A stretch of DNA of 64,000 nucleotides from an uncultured Prochlorococcus sp. (GTDB lineage Bacteria; Cyanobacteriota; Cyanobacteriia; PCC-6307; Cyanobiaceae): contig CACMCA010000002.1 of NCBI GenBank assembly GCA_902612005.1, forward strand, positions 62,001-126,000, written 5' to 3'. Made by a program: the position numbers and the translations under genes. Below the pieces are notes generated by a model. The model saw only the letters and a list, made by a program, of their open reading frames with translations, did not search any database and was not told where the DNA came from. Positions 21,419 through 30,727 of the stretch are shown here, in pieces (positions within the stretch are counted from its first letter, which is position 1; each line of letters begins with the position of its first letter).

Positions 21419-22594
21419 TTAAGTCAATATTTTTTTTATTTCTCTAGCTAGTAAATCAATCTCAGCCTCTGTAGTCATTTGATGTACGCATGCTCTAAAC
21501 CATTTTGGATCTTCTAAAACTCTAATCCAAATTTTCTTTTCTCCCAGTTTCTTTACAAATTTATCCTTATCTTTAATATTTTCGATATTAAAACTAACAA
21601 TCCCATTTAAATATTTTTTTTCTAAAACTAATTCAACACCCTTTGATTGATTTAATTCATCCCAAAGTTTTCCACTTAAATTTTTGATATTTTTGTTTTT
21701 TTCTTTTTCATGGCAGTCTTTATCCAAAAGATCTAAAGAATTGCGCAGCCCAGCAAGTAAAGGAATACAAGAGGTAGCTATTTCAAATTTTCTTGCATCA
21801 TCATGAAAAAGATTATCTGAAGGCTCATAAATGCCTTGTTCTTTTTTTAATGATTTCCAACCAATTATTGTTGGATCTGTTTCATGAATAAATTTATCTG
21901 AGACATAAATGGCTCCAAGTCCTTCTGGTCCACAGGCCCATTTATGAGAAGTAATTGAATATAAATCAGAATAAAAAACCTCTTTTTCAATATTTAAGTG
22001 CCCAAAGGTTTGAGCACCATCAACAAGTAAATAAGAATCTTCTCGATTATTTTTTAATTCGATAGAAATTTTTTTTAAGGGAATTTTATATCCAAAGTTC
22101 CATAAGATATGAGAAATAGTTAGGATCTTTGTCTTACTATTTAGATTTTTCAAAATCTCTGAAATTATATTTTCGTCGTTTAGATTTTTAATTTTTTGGA
22201 TTGGTAAAATTTTGAATATTAATTTATTTCTTCTGCAAAATTCTCGACTTGCAGCCACTACTCCAGGATGTTCACAGTCACTTATTAATAACTCTTCTCC
22301 CTCTTCTACTTTTATTCCCCAAAAGGGCAAAATCATACCGGAAGAGATATTTTCGGTAAAAGCTACATTCTTTGAATTAACACCTAATTTTTGCGCAATG
22401 ATTCTTTTTGTGGTCAATATTTCTTTGTAAATAAAAGGCCACATATCATTGGTAAATGGTCCTAAATCTTGGATAATTTCCCAAGTTTTAACTATTGCTT
22501 CTAGAGAAGATTTTGGTAATGGTCCTTGACCTCCATAGTTGAAATAGTACTTATTTTGTAATGCGGGTATTTGATCTCTTAGATTATTTCTCAT
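21419..22594 (-). CDS. Class V aminotransferase (cysteine desulfurase / C-S lyase-like)
   Basis: NVAFTENISSGMILPFWGI, LLVDGAQTFGHLNI, SITSHKWACGPEGLGAIYV (PLP lysine). Confidence 0.85.
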   Translation of the reverse strand: MRNNLRDQIPALQNKYYFNYGGQGPLPKSSLEAIVKTWEIIQDLGPFTNDMWPFIYKEILTTKRIIAQKLGVNSKNVAFTENISSGMILPFWGIKVEEGEELLISDCEHPGVVAASREFCRRNKLIFKILPIQKIKNLNDENIISEILKNLNSKTKILTISHILWNFGYKIPLKKISIELKNNREDSYLLVDGAQTFGHLNIEKEVFYSDLYSITSHKWACGPEGLGAIYVSDKFIHETDPTIIGWKSLKKEQGIYEPSDNLFHDDARKFEIATSCIPLLAGLRNSLDLLDKDCHEKEKNKNIKNLSGKLWDELNQSKGVELVLEKKYLNGIVSFNIENIKDKDKFVKKLGEKKIWIRVLEDPKWFRACVHQMTTEAEIDLLAREIKKILT

Positions 22595-22630
22595 GGAAAT
22601 TTATATTATATTTTCAACTGTTGAATTTGT

Positions 22631-23458
22631 TTAAATATTGCCCACTAAAGTTACTGTTCTAAATTCAACATCCTCAATTACTTTCCAAGGTTCAACACTC
22701 CTTTCTGCAAATTTTAAATTTTTAAATCCTAGTTCTTTAAAGTCACTTATAAAGTCTGGCTCATACCATGCTCCACTAATACATCCTGTCCATAAATCAT
22801 GATCATTTTGCAATCTTAAAGGAACTTTTTTGTTAGATACGATATCGCTAATTGCAATTCTTCCATTATCTTTTAAAACTCTTTTTATGTTATTTAGAAG
22901 GTTATTTCTAGACTCTGGACTTACTAAGTTTAAAACGCAATTACTTAAAATAATATCAACTGATTTATCTGAGATTAATGGATTTAAATCTTTATCTAAT
23001 TCATCAAGTTTTTCAATTGAACCTTCTAGAAATTTTGTATTGTTGAAACCTATATTTTTTGTAACTTCTATAGAGGCTGATCTTGATAAAGAAAGCATGT
23101 CAGGATTCTGATCAATTCCAATAACTTTCCCTTCTTTCCCAACAATTTGGGCACAAATGAAAGCATTTTTGCCGCTACCACTTCCAAGATCTAAAACAAT
23201 ATCGTTTTTTCGAACATATTTTGTTGGATCCCCACATCCATAGTCTCTTTCTATAACCTCTTGAGGAATTGCTTCAAGTAAAACGGGATTAAACCCAACT
23301 GGTGTACAAAGACAACTTTCTTTTTCTTGTGCTGCTGAGCCATATCTTTCTTGAATCGCATCTTTATGATCGAATTGATTAGGTGCTTTATTCGATGTGT
23401 TTGTATTACAGCAACTTTCAGACATATTTTTTAAAGGACTCTTGATAAATATAGCCAA
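22631..23458 (-). CDS. ArsM-like SAM-dependent (arsenite) methyltransferase
   Basis: YGSAAQEKESCLCTPVGF, VLDLGSGSGKNAFICAQIVG, SNCVLNLVSPESR, LWTGCISGAWYEPDFI match ArsM-type motifs. Confidence 0.75.
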   Translation of the reverse strand: MAIFIKSPLKNMSESCCNTNTSNKAPNQFDHKDAIQERYGSAAQEKESCLCTPVGFNPVLLEAIPQEVIERDYGCGDPTKYVRKNDIVLDLGSGSGKNAFICAQIVGKEGKVIGIDQNPDMLSLSRSASIEVTKNIGFNNTKFLEGSIEKLDELDKDLNPLISDKSVDIILSNCVLNLVSPESRNNLLNNIKRVLKDNGRIAISDIVSNKKVPLRLQNDHDLWTGCISGAWYEPDFISDFKELGFKNLKFAERSVEPWKVIEDVEFRTVTLVGNI

Positions 23459-23493
23459 AAAAAAGGCCCCTGAAAAAGGGGCTTTTTTTTTTA
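23457..23493. terminator. Rho-independent terminator between the ArsM-like and DUF4278-like genes
   Basis: AAAAGGCCCC-TGAAAA-AGGGGCTTTTTTTTTT: GC-rich stem plus T-run. On the minus strand it also has an A/T-rich flank, so it could work both ways. Confidence 0.85.
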
Positions 23494-23499
23494 ATTAAA

Positions 23500-23673
23500 T
23501 TATTTAGTGTAATTAACACCTCTGTAATTTAATTCTGCTTTTTCATTACTAGAAGAAGCGTCATCCATTCTGTTGGTGTATACGTTTCTTCTGTAGGTAA
23601 GTTCAACAAGTTGCTTTTTAGCAGCTTCTTTATTTTGAACGTAGTTTTTACCTCTGTAAGTTAAAGTAGTCAT
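23500..23673 (-). CDS. Small DUF4278-like protein with internal TYRG/TYRR repeats; start placed at MTTLTYRG
   Basis: MTTLTYRGKNYVQNKEAAKKQLVELTYRRNVYTNRM…ELNYRGVNYTK; track start (23709) adds 12 residues from the leader. Confidence 0.75.
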   Translation of the reverse strand: MTTLTYRGKNYVQNKEAAKKQLVELTYRRNVYTNRMDDASSSNEKAELNYRGVNYTK

Positions 23674-23750
23674 GTTTCGATGTGACAACACGGCCATCCC
23701 CCGTTCCATGGTATGACTCGAACTGCGCCCTCAAATGAGGGTGAACGAAA
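23674..23750 (-). promoter_or_regulatory. GC-rich structured leader upstream of the DUF4278-like gene
   Basis: Minus strand: CGTTCACCCTCATTTGAGGGCGCAGTTCGAGTCATACCATGGAACGGGGGATGGCCGTGTTGTCACATCGAAAC; hairpin CCCTC-ATTT-GAGGG; unusually GC-rich for this genome. Confidence 0.5.
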
Positions 23751-23752
23751 AA

Positions 23753-23766
23753 GTAGCAATTGCTAC
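23753..23766. promoter_or_regulatory. Candidate NtcA box (GTA-N8-TAC), perfect 14-bp palindrome
   Basis: GTAGCAATTGCTAC is self-complementary and fits the NtcA consensus GTAN8TAC; no ideally spaced -10 recognised. Confidence 0.45.
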
Positions 23767-23928
23767 AAAATAATTATAAGCTTATTTTTAGCTGCGTGTC
23801 TAGTTTTTACAAATAGAAACGAAGATTTAATGTTTTTTTAATTATTATCTTAGGTAAATTTTTTAATAAATAGTCTCTAAAAAGGTTTATGTTTATATTT
23901 GGTTTAATCTTCATGTAACTATTTATTT

Positions 23929-24186
23929 ATGACAGGTTTTTTATATTTCTTGGGAAATACTTTAAGGTGGCCAGTGTTAAAGCCAAAAGAATTTTTTTCA
24001 CTACATGCTTATTTTTCAATTATTTATTTGATAACTTTTACTTTGAGTAAATATGATGTAAGCCAATCAAATTTAGTTTTTACTTTAGGAATTCTTGCAC
24101 CTCTTTTAATCGCTATTGGTCAAGGACTTCCAATTGATTGCCTTGATATGGAATCATCTTTGTTGAAGGAATTAAAAACTAAATAA
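23929..24186 (+). CDS. Small conserved-looking membrane protein, unknown function
   Basis: 85-aa ORF with two hydrophobic segments; no family recognised. Confidence 0.65.
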   Translation: MTGFLYFLGNTLRWPVLKPKEFFSLHAYFSIIYLITFTLSKYDVSQSNLVFTLGILAPLLIAIGQGLPIDCLDMESSLLKELKTK

Positions 24187-24208
24187 TATATATTTCAGTT
24201 AAAAACTT

Positions 24209-24454
24209 TTATAAAACCTGGACAACTTCGCTTATTTCAGGAATCATTTCTTTTAACTTTCTTTCAATACCCATTTTGAGAGTCATAGTGCTACTTGGGC
24301 AACTACCACATGCTCCTTGAAGTCTGACTTTGACAATTGGACCATCTATTTCTGCAATCTCTACATTACCTCCATCAGAAATTAAAAAAGGTCTTAGCTC
24401 GTCAAGAACTTTTTCTACATTTTCATTTGTTAGCGAGAGTGTTTCAGTACTCAT
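24209..24454 (-). CDS. nfu: NifU C-terminal domain Fe-S scaffold protein
   Basis: [21 protein letters not shown]…[25 protein letters not shown] with CxxC. Confidence 0.96.
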   Translation of the reverse strand: MSTETLSLTNENVEKVLDELRPFLISDGGNVEIAEIDGPIVKVRLQGACGSCPSSTMTLKMGIERKLKEMIPEISEVVQVL

Positions 24455-24524
24455 AATTTTGGATTAACTTTATAATAAGCCTAGAAAGAAATCTGATTAA
24501 TTGCAAAAAAGATAATTTTCTGTT

Positions 24525-26021
24525 GTGACTTATTCTAAAAATCCCACTAATGACAATAGCTACTTTGATGCAGTCTTAGTAGGAGCAGGGATAATGAGTA
24601 GTACTTTAGCCCTTCTAATTTCAGAAGTTTTACCAGATATAAAATTTCTTATTATAGAAAAATTAAATGGCCCAGGAAGTGAAAGTACTGGCGCTTTTAA
24701 TAATGCAGGTACAGGACATGCGGCTAATTGCGAATTAAACTATACCCCTTTAGATGAAAAAGGAAATCTAAAAATAGATAAAGCGCTCTCAATAAATCGT
24801 TCTTTTGAAACATCCATGTCTTTATGGGCCTCATTGTATGAAGCAGGGAAAATTGATATTAAGAAGTTTCTAAAATTTATTCCTCATATTAGCTTTGTGT
24901 CTGGACAGGATAATATTTCTTTTTTAAAAAAAAGATTTCAGAAAATGTCTGAAAATCCTGAATTTATCGATATGGAATTTTCTACATCTTTTGATGAAAT
25001 TTCATCATGGGCTCCTCTAATAACAAAAGATAGAAATCCATCTACTCAAATTGCTGCTACCAGAATAGGTAGGGGAACTGATATTAATTTTGAGGCTTTA
25101 ACTAAAGAGTATTTGTCATTAGTTTCTTTAAACAAAAATGTTGAAATTAGATACAAAACAGAATTAGTAGATTTAAAGAAAATTGATAAAAAACAATGGG
25201 AACTAGAAATCAGTTCTGAAGGTAGAAAAACTTCAATTAGAACTGGCTACGTTTTTCTTGGTGCTGGTGGAAAAACAATTAATTATTTACAAAAATCAAA
25301 AATTCCAGAAGCAAAAAGTTATGGTGGATTTCCTGTTAGTGGGAAATGGCTTATTTGCGAGAAAAAAGATCTAACAGAAAAACATAATTCAAAAGTTTAT
25401 GGTAAAGCTGATATTGGATCGCCACCAATGTCTGTGCCTCATTTAGACACCAGATGGATTGATAATAAAAAACTTCTTTTATATGGACCTTTTGCTGGAT
25501 TTACAACGAAATTTCTAAAACAAAGTTCATACTTTGACTTATTTAGTTCAATTAAAAAGAATAATATTTTTTCTATGTTAGACGTTGGTTTCAAGAACAA
25601 CGATTTAATTAATTACCTAATATCACAATCATTAAAGAACCATAACTCAAGAGTTGAGAATTTAAAGAATATGATGCCATCAGCTAATCCTTCTGATTGG
25701 TATTTAAAAAATGCTGGTCAAAGAGTCCAAATAATTAAAAAAACTGTAGATGGTGGTTCTTTGAAATTTGGAACTGAGATTGTAAATTCATCTGATGGAT
25801 CATTATCTGCTTTGTTGGGAGCCTCTCCGGGAGCAAGTACTGCGGTTTCAATTATGGTTGAGGTTCTAGAAAAATCTGTTTTATTTTTAAACGATAAGCA
25901 TAATCTTCAGAAAAAAATAAATGACTTAATTTATCCAGAACTATCAGTCTCTGAAAATTACAGTACCTTCATAAAAGAAATTAAAAAAAGAAATAATTCC
26001 ATTTTTGGTTTCCATCCATAA
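24525..26021 (+). CDS. mqo: Malate:quinone oxidoreductase
   Basis: [57 protein letters not shown]. Confidence 0.95.
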   Translation: MTYSKNPTNDNSYFDAVLVGAGIMSSTLALLISEVLPDIKFLIIEKLNGPGSESTGAFNNAGTGHAANCELNYTPLDEKGNLKIDKALSINRSFETSMSLWASLYEAGKIDIKKFLKFIPHISFVSGQDNISFLKKRFQKMSENPEFIDMEFSTSFDEISSWAPLITKDRNPSTQIAATRIGRGTDINFEALTKEYLSLVSLNKNVEIRYKTELVDLKKIDKKQWELEISSEGRKTSIRTGYVFLGAGGKTINYLQKSKIPEAKSYGGFPVSGKWLICEKKDLTEKHNSKVYGKADIGSPPMSVPHLDTRWIDNKKLLLYGPFAGFTTKFLKQSSYFDLFSSIKKNNIFSMLDVGFKNNDLINYLISQSLKNHNSRVENLKNMMPSANPSDWYLKNAGQRVQIIKKTVDGGSLKFGTEIVNSSDGSLSALLGASPGASTAVSIMVEVLEKSVLFLNDKHNLQKKINDLIYPELSVSENYSTFIKEIKKRNNSIFGFHP

Positions 26022-26076
26022 TCCTAATTAGCTAGTATTAATCAAGATGTAATAAGAGGAGAATTTTTCTTTCTAT

Positions 26077-27885
26077 ATGACTGATATATCGGTTTCAAAA
26101 ATTAGAAATTTCTGCATAATCGCTCATATTGACCATGGTAAATCTACCCTTGCAGATAGGTTGCTTCAAGATACTGGTACTGTCCAGCAAAGAGATATGC
26201 AAGAACAATTTTTGGACAGTATGGATCTTGAAAGAGAGAGAGGAATTACTATCAAGTTACAGGCCGCTAGGATGAAATATGAAGCTGACGATTCCCAAGA
26301 ATATGTATTGAACTTAATAGATACTCCAGGGCATGTTGATTTCTCTTATGAGGTTAGTAGATCTCTTCAAGCTTGTGAAGGCGCCTTACTCGTTGTTGAT
26401 GCAAGTCAAGGAGTAGAAGCTCAAACCTTAGCTAATGTTTATCTTGCCTTAGAAAATAATCTTGAAATAATTCCTGTTTTAAATAAAGTTGATTTACCAG
26501 GGGCTGATGCTGAAAAAATAAAACAAGAAATAGAGGAAATTATTGGACTTGATACATCTAATGCAATAAATTGTTCAGCAAAAACTGGAGTTGGTATTAA
26601 AGATATTTTGGAAGCAATCGTAAGAAGAGTACCTCCTCCTCAAGATGAAATTAAACTACCTACAAAGGCACTGATTTTTGATTCTTATTATGATCCGTAC
26701 AGAGGAGTTATTGTTTATTTCAGGGTGATATCTGGGTCTCTAAATAAGAGAGAAAAAATATTATTGATGGCAAGTAAGAAAAATTATGAACTAGATGAGA
26801 TAGGAATAATGGCGCCTGATCAGCAGCAAGTTGATCAATTACATGCAGGAGAAGTTGGTTATTTAGCTGCTTCTATAAAATCAGTAGCTGATGCGAGAGT
26901 GGGAGATACGATCACTCTTTTAAATTCACCTGCCAATGATCCTTTGCCTGGATATAAGACAGCAAATCCGATGGTTTTTTGTGGCTTATTCCCGACTGAT
27001 GCTGATCAATTCCCAGATTTAAGAGTATCACTCGAAAAATTACAATTATCTGATGCAGCTTTAAAATATGAGCCCGAAACCAGTAGCGCAATGGGCTTCG
27101 GATTTAGGTGCGGATTCCTAGGACTTCTTCATATGGAGATTGTTCAAGAAAGATTAGAAAGAGAATATGACTTGGATCTAATCGTAACGGCACCATCAGT
27201 TATTTATAAAGTTAATTTAAATCAGCAGGAACATATCTTTATTGATAATCCTTCTACAATTCCTGATCCACAACTTAGAGAATCAATAGAAGAGCCTTAT
27301 GTGAAAATGGAAATTTATGCTCCCAATGAATTTAATGGAACATTAATGGGTTTATGTCAGGAAAGAAGGGGAGTATTTATAGATATGAAATACATAACAA
27401 CAGATCGAGTTACCTTGATTTATGAAATTCCATTAGCAGAAGTTGTTACAGATTTCTTTGATCAAATGAAAAGTAGAACCCAAGGTTATGCATCAATGGA
27501 ATATCATTTGATTGGCTATAGAAAAAATGACCTTGTTAGATTAGATGTTCTAATAAATTCAGAAAGAGCAGATCCATTAACTTCTATTGTTCATAAAGAT
27601 AAGGCTTATGGAATTGGCAGAAGTTTAGTTGAGAAATTAAAAGAACTTATTCCAAAACAACAATTTAAAATACCTATTCAAGCATCAATCGGTAGCAGGA
27701 TTATTGCAAGTGAAAGCATAAGTGCTTTGCGAAAAGATGTTTTATCTAAATGTTATGGAGGGGATATTTCTAGGAAAAAGAAACTTTTAAAGAAACAGGC
27801 CAAAGGTAAAAAGAGGATGAAGGCAATGGGAAAAGTTGAAGTCCCTCAAGAAGCTTTTATGGCAGTCTTGAAATTAAACCAGTAA
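26077..27885 (+). CDS. lepA: Elongation factor 4
   Basis: [55 protein letters not shown]. Confidence 0.98.
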   Translation: MTDISVSKIRNFCIIAHIDHGKSTLADRLLQDTGTVQQRDMQEQFLDSMDLERERGITIKLQAARMKYEADDSQEYVLNLIDTPGHVDFSYEVSRSLQACEGALLVVDASQGVEAQTLANVYLALENNLEIIPVLNKVDLPGADAEKIKQEIEEIIGLDTSNAINCSAKTGVGIKDILEAIVRRVPPPQDEIKLPTKALIFDSYYDPYRGVIVYFRVISGSLNKREKILLMASKKNYELDEIGIMAPDQQQVDQLHAGEVGYLAASIKSVADARVGDTITLLNSPANDPLPGYKTANPMVFCGLFPTDADQFPDLRVSLEKLQLSDAALKYEPETSSAMGFGFRCGFLGLLHMEIVQERLEREYDLDLIVTAPSVIYKVNLNQQEHIFIDNPSTIPDPQLRESIEEPYVKMEIYAPNEFNGTLMGLCQERRGVFIDMKYITTDRVTLIYEIPLAEVVTDFFDQMKSRTQGYASMEYHLIGYRKNDLVRLDVLINSERADPLTSIVHKDKAYGIGRSLVEKLKELIPKQQFKIPIQASIGSRIIASESISALRKDVLSKCYGGDISRKKKLLKKQAKGKKRMKAMGKVEVPQEAFMAVLKLNQ

Positions 27886-27963
27886 TTTCTTTTAATCTAA
27901 AATTTATAGCTATTTATTTTTAAAAGAATTGGGTATATTTCATTTATATCTGTAAAAAAGATT

Positions 27964-28809
27964 TTGGATATTAACTCATTTAATCGTGTCGGCGCAAATA
28001 TCAGAAAAGCTGGCTTTTTAATTGTACTTTTTTATCTTCTTGTTGTTTTAATAATGAAATTTTTAGAGGCTAATAATTTTTTTGGCTATTCATTTTCAGT
28101 GTTAAGCAATGATATCTTTGCCCCTCCCTCTCTTAATCATTTTTGTGGCACAGATAGATTAGGAAGAGATGTTTGCTTAAGAACTTTGCAAGGATCATCA
28201 TTAGCGATAGAAGTTGTATTCTTAGCTATTCTTTTTTCATTAAGTTTGGGTTTGCCATTGGGATTATTAAGTGGTTATTTTGGTGGTTTTTTTGATAAAT
28301 GCTTATCACTAATAATGGATACTATTTTTTCAATACCTGTAATTTTGCTTTCAGTTGTTGTGGCTTTTGTATTGGGTAAGGGAATCCTTAACGCGGCTTT
28401 GGCATTATGTATTGTTTACTCTCCTCAATATTTTAGATTAATCAGAAATCAGACAATATTGGTTAAATCCGAAACATATGTGGAGGCAGCCCAAGTTGCA
28501 GGAGCTGATGTTAAAAAAATTATTTTTAAATATATTCTCCCAAATGTAATAACACCATTACCTATTCTGCTTACCTTAAATGCTGCAGATGCTGTTTTGG
28601 TATTAGGAAGTTTAGGATTTTTAGGCCTTGGCGTTCCTGCAGATGTCCCAGAGTGGGGAAGTGATTTAAATCTGGCTCTTGCCGCTTTACCTACAGGTAT
28701 CTGGTGGACGGCATTGTTCCCAGGTTTGGCAATGTTTTTTTTAGTTTTAGGTCTTTCTTTTATAGGAGAGGACCTTGAAGAAATTTTTGATAGTCAAAAT
28801 TCTGAATAA
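27964..28809 (+). CDS. Oligopeptide/dipeptide-type ABC transporter permease (DppC-like)
   Basis: HFCGTDRLGRDVCLRTLQGSS, YVEAAQVAGADVKKIIFKYILPNVITPL, VPEWGSDLNLA. Confidence 0.9.
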   Translation: MDINSFNRVGANIRKAGFLIVLFYLLVVLIMKFLEANNFFGYSFSVLSNDIFAPPSLNHFCGTDRLGRDVCLRTLQGSSLAIEVVFLAILFSLSLGLPLGLLSGYFGGFFDKCLSLIMDTIFSIPVILLSVVVAFVLGKGILNAALALCIVYSPQYFRLIRNQTILVKSETYVEAAQVAGADVKKIIFKYILPNVITPLPILLTLNAADAVLVLGSLGFLGLGVPADVPEWGSDLNLALAALPTGIWWTALFPGLAMFFLVLGLSFIGEDLEEIFDSQNSE

Positions 28810-28811
28810 AT

Positions 28812-29483
28812 TTAGTTATCTGTAGTAGGATCAAGTTCTCCTTGATCATTCAACTTTGGATATTCTTTAGCTGATTTTTTATATACCGCAGCTAATTCTG
28901 GGTAACACCATTCAAAAAGTGTTTTTTGATATTCATTAATATTTAATCCTTCTCCATTAGCGGGCAATATACCTTTATTTTTTCTTTGGCGAACAGCTTC
29001 AAATAATAATATAGAAGCAGCAACCGAAACATTCAGAGATTGAACCATACCTCTCATAGGTATAAAAATTGATTGATCAACCATTGATATAAGTTCATTA
29101 CTTAGCCCCCATTTTTCTGCGCCTAAAACAAAACATGTATTTTGAGAATAATCAAAATTTCTATAATCTACTGATTCACTATTAAGAGTCGTTCCATATA
29201 ATTTAAAACCCTTATTCTTTAAATCCGATATTGCCGTGATAGTGTTTTCATGATTATTCAGTTTTACCCATTTTTGACTTCCTTGAGCAGTACTATTAAA
29301 AGTCTTAACGGTATTCGTTTTGCTAATAAAATTTGCTTCGAAAACTCCTGCTGCATCACATGTTCTTAATATCGCAGATAAATTATGTGGTTTATTGACA
29401 TCCTCAACTAAAACAGTCAAGTTTTTCATTCTGCAATCTAAAACACTTTTGATTCGTTCAAATCTTCTTGGCAAAATAGACAT
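28812..29483 (-). CDS. trmH: TrmH-family tRNA/rRNA 2'-O-methyltransferase
   Basis: VLVEDVNKPHNLSAILRTCDAAGV, LGAEKWGLSNELI, IPMRGMVQSLNVSVAASILLFEAVRQR. Confidence 0.94.
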   Translation of the reverse strand: MSILPRRFERIKSVLDCRMKNLTVLVEDVNKPHNLSAILRTCDAAGVFEANFISKTNTVKTFNSTAQGSQKWVKLNNHENTITAISDLKNKGFKLYGTTLNSESVDYRNFDYSQNTCFVLGAEKWGLSNELISMVDQSIFIPMRGMVQSLNVSVAASILLFEAVRQRKNKGILPANGEGLNINEYQKTLFEWCYPELAAVYKKSAKEYPKLNDQGELDPTTDN

Positions 29484-29579
29484 TTATAATTTTTTCACAC
29501 TTTTAAATTATATTCAAAAAATATTGATTACCTATTAAATCTCTTGGTTTATAATATTTTGGTAGTTTAAATTAACTCA

Positions 29580-29783
29580 ATGGCATACATAGAATGGGAC
29601 TATACAGTAATAACAAGTATGGTAGAAAAACAAGGGTGGGATTTGCCTGATCGTGAATCGGAAGAATGGAATAAATTTAACGATGAATTAGGAGAAAAAA
29701 TGAGAGGTGTTGGACTTATTTTTGAAAAATATTGTAAATTCACTCCCGACGTAGGAGAAGGAGTACATCTTCTAGATGACTGA
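29580..29783 (+). CDS. Small acidic protein, unknown function
   Basis: 67-aa ORF with coding-like composition in its own transcription-unit space. Confidence 0.6.
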   Translation: MAYIEWDYTVITSMVEKQGWDLPDRESEEWNKFNDELGEKMRGVGLIFEKYCKFTPDVGEGVHLLDD

Positions 29784-29800
29784 TCATAAATAATTTTAAA

Positions 29801-29826
29801 CCATTGATGTATCCCTTAATCAATGG
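29801..29826. terminator. Inverted repeat after the small acidic ORF
   Basis: CCATTGAT-N10-ATCAATGG, perfect 8-bp stem; T-run weak. Confidence 0.4.
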
Positions 29827-29948
29827 CTTATTAATTTATAAGATAATGTAATTTCACTAAATTAGAACTGGCAATTATTAAGGCTTTATAAAGCTTGTAC
29901 TCTAAAAAAAATTTTTTATTCCACAAAAAAGTTATTTAATTTCTATAT

Positions 29949-30353
29949 TTGAGTAAAAATATGAAAAATAAATTAACATTTTTATTCGATGGTGGTTGTC
30001 CACTTTGTTTGAGAGAAACAAATTTTCTTAAAAAAAGAGATACCTTAAATCAAATTGCATTTATAGATATTAATAGTAAGGAGTATGATCAAAATCTTTT
30101 CAATGACATCTCATATTCACAAGCCATGTCAAACTTGCATGGGATTATTGAAAATGGTGAAATTATTAGGGGACTAGATGTACTTGCATATTCTTATGAA
30201 TTAGTTGGTTTAGGTTGGGTTTATTATCCCTTGAAGATTAAGTTCTTATCTCCATTATTGAGATTGATTTATAGATATTGGGCAAAATATAGACTTCAAA
30301 TTACAGGTAGATCCGATATTGAAAAACTTTGTACCTCACAATGTGAACAATAA
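29949..30353 (+). CDS. DCC-family (DUF393) thiol-disulfide oxidoreductase-like protein
   Basis: LTFLFDGGCPLCLRETNFLKKRD (DxxCPxC) and membrane-proximal C-terminal half. Confidence 0.9.
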   Translation: MSKNMKNKLTFLFDGGCPLCLRETNFLKKRDTLNQIAFIDINSKEYDQNLFNDISYSQAMSNLHGIIENGEIIRGLDVLAYSYELVGLGWVYYPLKIKFLSPLLRLIYRYWAKYRLQITGRSDIEKLCTSQCEQ

Positions 30354-30355
30354 AT

Positions 30356-30592
30356 ATGGAAAGTATCGATATAGACAGAATAATAGAAATGTGTTGGGAA
30401 GATAGAACACCCTTTGAAGCTATCGAGTATCAATTTGGTTTAAAAGAGGAAGATGCGATAAAAATTATGCGTCAAAATCTTAAACCCAAATCTTTCAAAG
30501 TCTGGAGAAAGAGAGTTTCAGGAAGAAATACAAAACATATGGCCCTTAAAGATTCAACTAGATTTAAATCTACTCATAAAAGAAAATTATAA
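30356..30592 (+). CDS. TIGR03643-like small protein
   Basis: IDRIIEMCWEDRTPFEAIEYQFGLKEEDAIKIMRQNLKPKSFKVWRKRVSGRNTKH. Confidence 0.85.
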   Translation: MESIDIDRIIEMCWEDRTPFEAIEYQFGLKEEDAIKIMRQNLKPKSFKVWRKRVSGRNTKHMALKDSTRFKSTHKRKL

Positions 30593-30595
30593 ATT

Positions 30596-30727
30596 TTGAA
30601 AAATCTTTCTACTAAAACTTGTCCTGTTTGCAATAGGCCGTTTGAGTGGCGTAAAAAATGGAAAAACTGTTGGGATGATGTTATCTACTGTTCAAAAAGA
30701 TGCAGTAACAGGAAGTCGCAAATATGA
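30596..30727 (+). CDS. DUF2256-like small zinc-finger-like protein (not in supplied ORF track), TTG start
   Basis: [43 protein letters not shown]; four Cys in CxxC/CxxxC pairs; stop overlaps the next gene's ATG. Confidence 0.85.
   Translation: MKNLSTKTCPVCNRPFEWRKKWKNCWDDVIYCSKRCSNRKSQI

Noticed and set aside
23721-23735. tRNA T-loop-like sequence (minus strand GCAGTTCGAGTC)
   Set aside because: Flanking bases cannot form a T stem and no acceptor or anticodon arms were found; treated as part of the leader.
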